From: Musa acuminata AAA Group
Lineage: Eukaryota > Streptophyta > Magnoliopsida > Zingiberales > Musaceae
NCBI RefSeq assembly: GCF_036884655.1
Contig: NC_088327.1
Location: 12,513,001-12,577,000, forward strand
Reading direction: 5' to 3'
Length of the DNA: 64,000 nucleotides
Position 1 is the first letter of the stretch, and every line of letters starts with the position of its first letter. Positions 1 to 11,000 of the stretch are shown here, piece by piece. Position numbers and translations under genes: made by a program. The notes beneath the pieces are model-generated. The model saw nothing but the letters and a program-made list of their open reading frames with translations. It was not told where the DNA came from and made no database searches.

Positions 1-1100
1 AGATTCAAGTTACTTCCATCCATCCACGTCTAATGTTCCACGCCACTCGAGTCTATTTGCGCTAAGTTTGATGAATTTATTATTATTCGCTTTATATTTT
101 TTTAATATTTTAAGAGCCATAATAAGGGTTTTATTTTTAAATATTATATGATTTATGTGAGATTTTGATAAGATATTAAACGTTAAATAAATAAAAAAAG
201 GTTAGAAGATATCAACTAGTTTAGTTAGTAAAGATTTTAATAATATATAGACAATATCCTGAGTTGGATCTCATCTTCGTCATTTATCATTTATTAAAAG
301 AAACATCCATCGAGTTAAGTAAAAAAAAAATATTATAAACCTATCGAATGTATTATTACTATGTATGATTTAACTATGTTTGAACAATATTAAATCTTAC
401 GTCAAAGAGATTAGTGTTTCTATATATTCTGATTATTCGATACGTCAAGGATTCATAATCAATCTAAATCTAAAGACAATTTCGATGTCAAAAAATTATG
501 AGATTCGATAAGACCCAATAAATATTATAATTATTATGCGAAAGCTCATATATGAGATGATGTCTAATAACCATTGATCCGTTTGATAGATCAAGAAATA
601 TCATCAGATAATTCAAACACCAAAACAATCGGTTTGCTCACCCAATCATGTCGTGAGAATACCAATTATCGGTGGCTCGACGAGATCGAAAAGGTTCAGT
701 TTCCTCTTAACCGTAGTAGTATGAGATCATAGATCATCTTAGATGCCTGCCATCGGTTTTGCAGCTAATCCTCGTTGCCCGAAGCTGAAACGTCGATTTC
801 GCTGGTGAATTAGGGGGCACAGTGTTGCACCGGCAATGGAGGGTCTGATGAGAGTCGTCATCACCCCTTGATGGGGTGTCGACAAGTGTCGAAGACTGGG
901 GTCACCGCCCCATTATTTCTCTGAAATGGACTGGTCATGGCGGAGGATAAGGTGCTCTTCTCCATCCTTTCATCTCCTTGTCAGTCCACCATGTGATGAG
1001 CCAGGAGAGGAAGTTTAGAATATCTTATCTTACCTCATCTGTTCATCATGCACTCAGGCTGTAACCTAAGAGACCCTCTTGTTCTCTCTTTCTCTCTCTG
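1..1100. other. AT-rich spacer upstream of the miRNA locus
   Basis: No gene is supported here. Bases 1-600 are AT-rich. A stretch near 215-275 (TAGTTTAGTTAGTAAAG followed by GAGTTGGATCTC) has the spacing and wording of a decayed tRNA-type A box and B box, so it may be an old SINE. From about 700 the composition becomes GC-richer and leads into the miRNA promoter. Confidence 0.5.
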
Positions 1101-1106
1101 ACCATC

Positions 1107-1114
1107 TATAAGTA
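1107..1114 (+). promoter_or_regulatory. TATA-like box of the miRNA primary transcript
   Basis: TATAAGTA stands just after a CT-rich run (1082-1100) and about 170 bases before the miR156-type hairpin. That spacing suits a polymerase II start near 1140. The start site itself is inferred. Confidence 0.45.
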
Positions 1115-1257
1115 GGAGGCTGGCCGTGGTTCTTGTAGGTCTTTCAAGTTCCACCTTCACTGCTCAGGCACACATGTGGCTTCGGCATCAGGTCTCTCCG
1201 CGCCCATCTGTGTAGCTTCTCTCGGTTACAGGTTCATGGGAGGGGCAAAAGGAGGCA

Positions 1258-1375
1258 GGTGATGGTGGTAGCTGTTGACAGAAGATAGAGAGCACAGATG
1301 GTGACATGCGTGGGCTGCTGCATCTCACTCCTTTGTGCTCTCTATGCTTCTGTCATCACCTTCAGCCCCTTGCTG
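1258..1375 (+). ncRNA. MIR156: miR156/157-family microRNA precursor hairpin
   Basis: The 21 bases at 1275-1295, beginning TTGACAGAAGATAG and ending GAGAGCAC, match the conserved plant miR157 form of the miR156 family as I know it. The opposite arm at 1335-1357 (GTGCTCTCTATGCTTCTGTC) is its near-perfect complement, with one bulged G. The probable star strand is 1337-1357. The loop between the arms is about 40 nt, and pairing extends below the duplex with a few mismatches (GGTAGCTG against CAGCC-type sequence). Family members repress SPL transcription factors and set the juvenile-to-adult transition. The primary transcript probably runs from about 1140 to at least 1400 and may be longer. Mature sequence, arm and fold are seen directly; function is from the family. 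Confidence 0.93.
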
Positions 1376-1924
1376 TCTCCGATTACCTTGTGACCGTCCG
1401 TCTGCAGGCAAGATCCGCTCTGCTGCACTTTGATACTCGTCGCTTGTTGTTTTCGATCTAAAGGAGAGCAAATTTATGGTGTTCCTGTTACTCGGTTTGT
1501 CTGCAAATAGATTCTTCGTTCTTGCAAAAGCATCTGAAGCACTTGCATGCTTATCTCGTCGGCATCATTCCGAAGAATAAACTTTGAACCCACTTCATGC
1601 ATATGTATGCTTGAGCAGAACATATTTGTGGTTATCTTCTGCATGCTTGCTTACACGCAAACACAAAAACTTGCCTATGATAGATCAGCGATCATACAGT
1701 TTCTGCAATGCCCTATGGAGAAGAAAGAGTCACCTGATGAACGTATTGGGAACTCTTGATCTGATGGAGATATCGAGCAATACATGTTGTAGATCTGATT
1801 AATCCGGTGACAATAATTGTTTTGCGGTCTTGATCTTAATGTAAAGATGCAACATAAGAGCTGATGCCACCGTAAATGGGTGTGAATGAATTATGTTCTT
1901 ATCATCAATATAAGAACAAAGCCC

Positions 1925-2040
1925 CCCATGAGATGTTCTAATGGTTAAGATGCACAGTCATATGCTTTATATTTTTTGTCTAAGAGTTGTGTCCAATGAA
2001 ACACGAGGTTCTTCAAATCCAGAGAGGTTAATATCTATAA
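1925..2040 (+). repeat. tRNA-SINE-like head
   Basis: An A-box-like string (TCTAATGGTTAAGATGCA, from about 1938) is followed some 60 bases later by a B-box-like string (GGTTCTTCAAATCC, about 2008). This order and wording resemble tRNA-derived plant SINEs. No poly-A or poly-T tail or target-site duplication was confirmed. Confidence 0.35.
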
Positions 2041-2103
2041 TTTTATTTTTAAATATACAAAGATTATTTTCAATATTCAAATTCTAGTCTTTGAATCAGA
2101 AAG

Positions 2104-2298
2104 GAATAATCTTATCATTATATCAAAATTCGCACTCAGAAGAAAGAGATGTATATAATGTACAATTTGCGAGAATAATCTTATCATTATATCAAAATTC
2201 GCACTATGTATATAATGTACAATTTGCGAGAATAATCTTATCATTATATCAAATTTCTCACTTAGAAGGAGATGTATATAATGTACAATTTTCTCGCA
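2104..2298. repeat. Three-unit tandem repeat, about 57-69 bp
   Basis: GAATAATCTTATCATTATAT recurs at 2104, 2173 and 2230, each time followed by a variant of GTATATAATGTACAATTT. The middle unit is about 12 bases shorter because it lacks the AGAAGAAAGAG stretch. Small open frames on both strands here are products of the repetition. Confidence 0.85.
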
Positions 2299-2344
2299 AG
2301 TAGGATCTAAGGAGGCTGATTGTAACACAGCAATCCTGAGAGGG

Positions 2345-2376
2345 TTTTTTATTTATTTATTTATTTATTAATAAGA
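2345..2376. repeat. (TTTA)n simple repeat
   Basis: A run of TTTA/ATTT tetranucleotides, with related ATTT runs continuing to about 2410. Confidence 0.8.
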
Positions 2377-2470
2377 ATTTATTTGATATTTTTTATTTAT
2401 TTATTAATAAAATAATTTATTCGACACTTCGACTAATAGATAAATCAATATCCATTTCTTTGACTTAGCA

Positions 2471-2576
2471 TGATGACACAATCTATCATATTAATGCTAT
2501 GTTTGGGAACATAATTGTATTTTTGATGACACAATCTATCATGTTAATGCTATGTTTGGGAACACAATTGTATTTT
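2471..2576. repeat. Two-unit tandem duplication, 53 bp
   Basis: TGATGACACAATCTATCAT starts at 2471 and again at 2524, and the remainder of each 53-bp unit is nearly identical. The duplication looks recent. Confidence 0.9.
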
Positions 2577-3129
2577 TAATATGCATTTGAGAAAAGAGTG
2601 TAGTATTTTGAGTGTTTGAAAAATAATAGATGAAGATTATATTTTAAATGTATATTGACGTAGGTATCGTTTGGTAAAATTGTTTTTCAAAGGTTCATTG
2701 AATGTTATGTGACAAATTTATCATTCTAATATTTTGTATATATTTTTTATTTAATTAATAAGTGAATAAATAAATAAATAAAATGCATGTTATCTTATAA
2801 AAAATTATATGGTCTCTATATATAATAAATAAATAAATTAATCATATAAATGAATAAAAATTGAAATAAATAAGTAAAATTTCAAACTTGTGAGAGAAAG
2901 GACAATGATAAAAATCAAAAGAATAGATGATAAAAATGTGGGTTAGAGATTCAATTATATAGTGACAATCTTATGATTTTAAATAATATCATAAGGTATT
3001 TTAAAATGTTTAAAAATTATATTAACATCCTATAAAATATTAAAATATTAATACATCACTCAAATCAAATATAATTTTTTTTTTTAAATTTATCAAATAT
3101 TATTTTATATTTAAAATATATATTAGACT

Positions 3130-3176
<47 letters not shown>

Positions 3177-4300
3177 ATTATATAATTAAATGTGTTCCCA
3201 ATGATGACCATAAAACAATTGTAAGACCATAAGAGCATGATTCAACGAAAGATGACTGCAAGAGAAGCTTTCGAAGCTCAGTTTTTGGACTCACCCTGTC
3301 TCCGTCATTTTCTTGCTACATTAGTTTCCGTGTTGACGAGTTGACGCTGTGAGACGTTATTCCAACCAGTGTTGTGTCATCAACATAGACTCCTCGTGAA
3401 AGTCAACATGTTTTCATAGTGGGGTCTACAAAGTCTACCATTTTCTTGAGGTAGTATAGCCATTTGATCAGATCGAAGATTGACACATCTAATGTCGTAG
3501 AAATTAGCCAGATTAACTTAAAGCTTTCACTATTCTTAGATGAACTTTCGATAACACATTTAGCACTACCAGTAGCTAAAAGAAGCAATATTTAGATCTA
3601 ACACTCTCAAAATTAACTTGAAAGAGTAATAGGAAATCAAATAAAGAGATGCAGAAACAAAAAAACTTCTATTTCGATAAAATTCTATGGTTTGATAGGT
3701 TTCTGCAACTAAAATACCAATACCTCTTCTATTAGAAAAACAAAAATCACAAGGAACAAGAATGAGAAAAGATAATGCAGAACAAAGAGAACATTGCAGT
3801 TCCTAAGACTCCTCAAAACTCAAAATTCAGCACCCACTGTTGAAACTTCAATCAGAACAATGCACAGCAGTCTCATTACCAAGAAAGAAAACAAGAAAAC
3901 CGGAAAGTGCTTTCCGAAATGACTGGCTAGATGTTCTTGCACAAGGCCATCCATGACATTTCAGTGCTGTTATTTTTCAATAAATCAAACAGATGGAAAC
4001 CTTTCACCATAACACCATACAATTGATAATACCAACAAACAAGCATTTAGCATTTGGCTCCAACATTTCCTGACCTTTCCATCTGTAGGACACCAGTATT
4101 TAAGCTGACAGAATAAACCTACTAATGTATTCGGAGTACACGCCCCACTGCCTTAAGTCTGTGAGAACCCATATCAACCCAGAAACATTTCTGAACTGAT
4201 GCAATCAACCAACATACTTTTTTTCCAACAACAGCTAATGTCTTAGAGAATTTTGCAAATTAAGCATGAAAAGAATATGAATGCACGGTTGCACGAAAAA
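2577..4300. other. AT-rich spacer downstream of the hydroxylase gene
   Basis: No coding gene is supported. The left half is extremely AT-rich. From about 3600 to 4300 the sequence is the likely downstream or 3' UTR territory of the minus-strand hydroxylase, but no poly-A signal could be fixed. Confidence 0.5.
3133..3172. repeat. (TA)20 microsatellite
   Basis: A perfect run of TA dinucleotides. Confidence 0.95.
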
Positions 4301-5029
4301 GAGTCATCTTCATTTACCTCGCGTGTGTCCGCATTGAAGTAGCTGCCGGAAAAGATGAGAATTAGAAGAGCAATACTACATATGTACAATGAATCATAAA
4401 TGAAATTTGCTGAGCAAGGCATTAAAAATGCAGAGGTGGCATGTTCAAAGGACTACAAAAATTTACCCACTAATTCTTGCTAGCATTTCTCCAATTCACA
4501 GAAATCTTTTGATGGAATTTCTCAGGCATTATACCTGGAATTCCTTCCCACAATGTATGAGCCACTAATAACAGTTACAATAGGAACATAGTCCAACCGA
4601 TCAGTGAGACCATAGAAATTTCCAACACTGTTTTTGTGGCACAAAATGGATTATTTTCCAAAAAATGCTACCTACCGACCGCTATAACTTAAAGAAGGCT
4701 GGTCCAATTCAACAAACAAAGCTGAAGCTACCGGTATGGTCAGATTCCTGCGAGCAATATAAGACATTCATATAGATAAACTGTGGCATATACAAATATC
4801 CTCAGTGATTACAACAATCTAAAGAAACAAGATAACCACCTTAGACAAATCAAAGGTCAATCTGGGTGACAAGCACGCTACTTTACAACCACCCAATTTT
4901 GGATACAAACAAAAGCACCTTATATATTTGATCCTCCACAGCCCTTAAGAAATGCCTGTCAAAAGAAGCAATCATGATGATTATTACTCAAGACCAAGGC
5001 ATCATAAACTCATTCGACCAATTTCACAT

Positions 5030-8000
5030 TTAGAAATTCAATATCTTCAAAAATGTGAGTCCTACCATCTTGGTGGCAGCAAGCGACTGACGCTGCCGTT
5101 CTTTCTTCTCGCGCTGACACTCACCGCACCAGCTAGAGAAATCCTTTTGATATTTCTTCATCTCTCTAAAGACTGAACTGTAGACCAGATCACACAAGAT
5201 CACTTGTTGCACAAAGTACATATAACCAAGAGAATTAGCACAGGAGAAACAAAAGAGAGTTTGGCATAAAATAGCATCATCGTGGAACAGAAAGTTGTTC
5301 AAAGTATGAACTGCATGATATGGTACGAAACATTGAGAAATTCATTAAAATCACGATAAACTATTATGAAAATTAATATTAATCACATTATACAAAGATA
5401 TTATTAAGACAAATAAATATTGTATCTCATACAAAAAGAACCTAAACTTATTTATCCATAGTTTTGAAGATGGTTATGTGCCCAACTGTGGCCTCAGTGC
5501 CTTATGTAACAACCATGTGTCCATTTTTGGATAATGCAAACATAAGGACTATAGTTGAAAAGAGCACAGAGTTTGGGATTAATCTAGAATTCTATAGCAT
5601 CTCCTTACTCTATCATCACATCTTTTTGTCACGCTCAACAGTGAATGTTGAACATTATGACGATTGTGGCAGATGAAAAACATCATGTTTGCAGTGAATA
5701 GTAAACACAACAACAGAAGCATCAAGTACCAAGCTATCTACTGATTAAATAACAGGCATGAGATGGATGATCATGAAGTGAGTACCAAACTAAAGAATGG
5801 TTACATACATGGTAAACAATACCCAGTCAACTCAATGCCTCAAATTACAAGCAATAAATATTGTATTCATGCTCTTGAAAGGAAATCTTGCCATCAAAAC
5901 ATTATGCATCTATAGAACAAAAACATAAAGGTACCTTCTACACCACAAAAGCATATTGATCCTGTGTCCAGAAGTTGTGGGGCGAGCACCATGCCGATGA
6001 CGGCCACGATGAAGTACAGCTTGACCAGGGACATGAGAATAATCTAAAATTTCCTGCCATTTGAGAAATTGTTAGCCTCATCAGGCAAGGAAGAGTTTAG
6101 GCAGCTTGTTCGCACTAGTCAATGAACAAAAACAAAAAAATCACTATTTCAGGCAACTATAACAGAAATATATACTAAAAGTAGGCATAATAAAGACAAC
6201 TGATAAGATCAACTCTATGCGACTAATGGGTATCGAATAGCTTCATATCTATTTATTTATAGAGCAAAAAGAGATAATATACCGTAAGGCAAGGGATGGC
6301 ATATGAGTTTGTTACAATTCATCATGTGTTGCTGGCAAGATTTGCAATATGCCTACATTTTCCTAGCATGACATCCATCACAAACCACACAAGACCAATA
6401 CATGGTATGGGTTGTCATGAAACCAAATGATGAAAGTTAATATCAGTTTAATAGCAATCTCATTATGCCTTATTGACAATAATGTTAACACTACTGGATT
6501 ATATCAGTACAATCACTAGTTTCTGTACCATTTTGCAGGTCTCATTAAATTTTAGTGTGGCTCTAGTATTAGTAAGTATGTAAAATTACAAATTATTTTA
6601 AAAAGTAGCCAATACATGAAAGTCAGCATTTCAAAACACCCTAACGAAATTAATGCTAATATAAAATGTTTGACAGGTCAACCATTTTATATAGTAACTT
6701 ATAAAGCAATGAATCTTGTAATTGAAGAAATAATTCCAAAGACACTTGGCTAAGTTCTACAAGCCTAATACGTCATATCTGTTACAGATTCCAGGTCAAC
6801 ATAGAACAAACAAATAAGACTTTAAGTTGATCTATACAGCTGTTCTGGCTAATACTTCTCATGAGACATAACGAACCTCTGGTTGTGTCTCCGTGTTCAC
6901 ATGTTTATCACATCGAACACCCCGAAAGAACAATTCACCCCCAGAAAAATCTTTCCCCAAACACACATTTAAAGTAACTTCTGAATCATCCACATGGAAA
7001 CCTGCATCACAGGAACTACAATGACTTAAATAAGACGTATAAAAGAATTGCTTCAATTTAATTCTGTGGAAATAGATATCAAAGTTAAAAAACAATATCT
7101 AGAAAACTAAGACCACCCAAGAATGTGATGAACAGACAATGCTATGTTCTACAATAAACATGAGTAGCTATAAGAATAACATGTCAAGATGCAACATAGG
7201 AGGTTTTTACATGTTGATATATGTGTATCTACCATTTCCACAATGTCATGGCCTAAAAGTTAAGGCTAAGCAAGAGAACCAGTGGTGAAGATTAGGGAAC
7301 AGAAAAGAGAATAAATCAGAATACATTAAAATACAAAGTTCACTTCCTGTAAAGAAAATAAAAAAGAAAGCACCTTCTAGTAAAGTGACATCTAGCCACA
7401 GGTGATTTGCAGAGCAGTCACAAGTCAGAAGCATATGCATGACATTACTCAAAGAACTCACAGGAAATTGCCTGATGTATTAAGATGAAAAAAATTAAAG
7501 TATGTAAATGGGAGAAAAGAATGGACCAAGAAAAATATATGAACTCCCCAAAATAATGGAACGAATGGTTCTCTAGAACACACACATCCGAATGAGGCAC
7601 AAAATTCACTAGCTCGACCATTTGCTTGTGGTCTCCAGCTGAAACCATTTCTATACAACTAAAAAGAACATAGGATTTTCCGTGGCTGCTTAATGTAGCT
7701 TAATCGTCTACCATTTGCTCAAGATACAAAACAGGTAGAAGCATTGTTGCCTTCAAAAATTTGACTGAAGATTTAAAATTAAAATAATTTAAAAGTCAAG
7801 ATGAGCTTATATGAGATGGTGTCAATAGGGTGGTTTTTAAGGAATGAATTGGAAGAGTCTCACCTTACGTAATTAATGAAGAAAGAAGTGCCTGTACCAG
7901 CAGCATTGCCCAAAACTCTTTTGGCAACATCCTGAGTAGCACTTGGATGGAATGAGGTGTTGATGGATACCACATGACATAGCAAGCATGCATTACAGAT

Positions 8001-11000
8001 GAACGGCACAAAGAAACAAAGCTCAGCATGTGTATCATACCAACAACCAACTGGCATAGCTAGGCACTGATACTTCAACAAGTTGCACAGGCACAAAGTC
8101 ATAAGATCCATGGTCTTTGTTATGTGTCATGGTAAGGGATCTTCAGAAAGAGAAATGCATCCAATCTGATGCTTGCTACGAAGAAAGTTTTCAGCCTTAT
8201 CTGGAGACCACATCTGTAGATTTCCTAACCCAAATAGAACAATTTTTTTTGCTTTTTTAGGTTTTAGTCATATCATTCTTTTACATTGCTTCAAAATTTT
8301 AAGAACAATTTAAAATTTGGGGATTAATTTTATACCGAAAGAAATTAACCTACCAGCCCCTCTCCTTTCAATACTAGGAACGATGTAAGAGGAATATCAA
8401 AAGGAAACTAAGTTTTCGCGATGCTACAATGGTGCCACCAATGTTGCAGTATGACTGGCTAAGATGAATGTCCACATGACATGCAGAATTAACATGTTTC
8501 CAGAACACTTCCATGATACAAAAATTAGATCCCTGTAATGAGAAGTGTCATCAAGGTCCCAAAAGTGATGCAGGTAGGTACAGTTACAAGAAATAACATA
8601 TAGATCTACGGCTGGGCGATGTAGAGATGGTTTTATATACTTTTCTTATTGCCCTTTTTACTTAAAATTAACTTTTAGAATAATTTTAGAGCCGACTAAG
8701 AAATCCAAAGAGGAAAGGATGTACCCAGGTTTGATTATCATATGTGAAGGAATTATATAATTCTCTTGACTCACTTGTCCACATATAAATAGTCCAAGGT
8801 TTTGTTAATTAGTCTTGAGTCAGTTCAAATTCATTTAGAATAGAAGATGAGTCTGGAATAAACAGGAATTGGATCAATGTCCCATTTTCCTTTAGAGAAG
8901 TACCCTAGTTATGGTGACACAAGAACATATTCACATTTACCTATAAGGGAATTTTCAGCTGCAGAAAACTGGTCAGTACTTATTATTTTCAAATATGGGA
9001 ATGACCAATTACCCTTGTTATTACCTTTTCCCTCTCTTATATTTGTTATCAGTATATTATTCTTCGTCTACCTCTTTCTCTAATAGTTTCAGATGGGATT
9101 TTGTGCCAACAGACTGACAGATATTATTGATCTAGTCAGCCCTCCAGTGATAAGATTTGCACCAACAAACAAGCATGATAAAATAACATCTTCACATACA
9201 CAAGGTGAAGACCAAACAATATCAAAGTTAGTTGCAACCAGCATCAAGGCATTAATCAACCTCTACCTGATACAATTCATCCATTCAAATATTTGGACAG
9301 CCAAATGATTTCATGTGCTAAAAATCAAATTAATTTAGCCGAATATCAGAAATAGTAGTTAGACTAATTCTTGTTAGTATATATATTACTTGCCTAATTC
9401 AACATCCTTGTCCTTCCCATATTCAACGACAAAACCGTGATGTGAATCCAGAGTAGATCCACCAACCTCAGGGAAAAATACTGCAACACAAGAAATTAGT
9501 TCTTGGTGAAGATTTATAAAAAAGCAATATACATTAACAAGAAATATCATGTTAGACACAGAAGGGAGGCAAATTTATTACCTCTAGCTATAGGTGATAT
9601 GAATTCTTCCATAAGCTTATTAAGCATGGTTTCCAGGCCAAAATCATCAAGCACAGCACCATACTTATTCATTGTATTTGGTCTCATTATTTTAAACTTA
9701 ACTGCATTAACCCACTTTTCAAAATTTTCTACCTAAGAAATCATCAAAATATGAATAAGTGCAAAACAAAATAACTTGTTATGTGTTGAAGGGCAGTACA
9801 CGAATTTGTAATACCTCATCTAATAGCAGCTCACAGAAACTTGGCTGAAGCATAGCAAATGTATAAATTCCAGGTGAGGGTTCAGATAATATATTTCTAA
9901 AGCTCTCCTCTGGGTTGTCATTGACCGCTTTAAGAAATGATGGCACAAAGAAAGCTGATGGATGCAGATTGTAGAGTTCCTTATGTAAAGGCTGTCCAAC
10001 AAAACAATAAAAAGGCACATAAATAACATCATAATTTATAGGAGGCCAGCATTCCAAATATGTGAGCAGTTAAGAAATTATCACAGTTAAAGTAAAATTT
10101 GTAGAACGAGATTAAAAAAGTGTAAACAGCTAAAAGAATGCTAAACAAATGGCTAAAAGAATATTATCCCAAAGGATCAATCATATGGCCCCAATGAAAC
10201 ATATCCTAGTAATATTCTAACAGAGAATAAATTATTTTATATCCATCAAGAAACACCTGAGTTAGGGATAGTTACTCCATGTATATTTTGCAGATAAAAA
10301 AAAAATCCTAGGTATGTATGCGAATGCATAGGATATCTTGCTATACTCCAAATCAAAAAATTTCCACCATGTTTCCTAGCTGTATGCTGCAAGAATATGT
10401 TAAACTTGAGTCTATAAGACTGTATTTTTATTTCCTCCCCATACATTCTAGCTACCTCTGAGTTTATACATAATTTCATTGAATCAAGAGTCAAGACTCA
10501 CCATAATCATGAGAAGTAAGTTGAGTGCTACTTCTAATAAAAAGAATGGAGCTCTTGACAAGCAGCACATAGTGGCTTCCAGTCAAAGATATTGCCTCGT
10601 GAATGCATCACAATATTTTGATAAATCAAAGTAGGAATATTGAAAAACAAAGGAAATACAAGACAAGATACATGTGAAGAGCACCACTTTCACCCTTGGA
10701 AATTAACTGATATAAATTTTCTTTCACCTGGTATCATTGGCAAGATTATAAATCCTAATAAGCGTTGCTTACTAAAAAAGAAATTAGTTGTACCTAAGTT
10801 CATGTCCAAGACAGACTCACGATTCGACAAATTAGATGTCCAAGTCTATCATAATATTAGGAATATTGCAAAAGTCTTCTTTGCATGATGATGTGGGACC
10901 ATCTGTGTTTTTTTCTTTTTCTTGAAATTTTTTTACTAGTTTAGGGTGTCTTTTACAAATTTAGGAAGTTGCCAAATGACAATGTTAGCTACCAAGAATA

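Noticed and set aside
2077..2328. Overlapping plus and minus frames with repeated peptide blocks
   Set aside because: They come from the three-unit tandem repeat, not from a gene.
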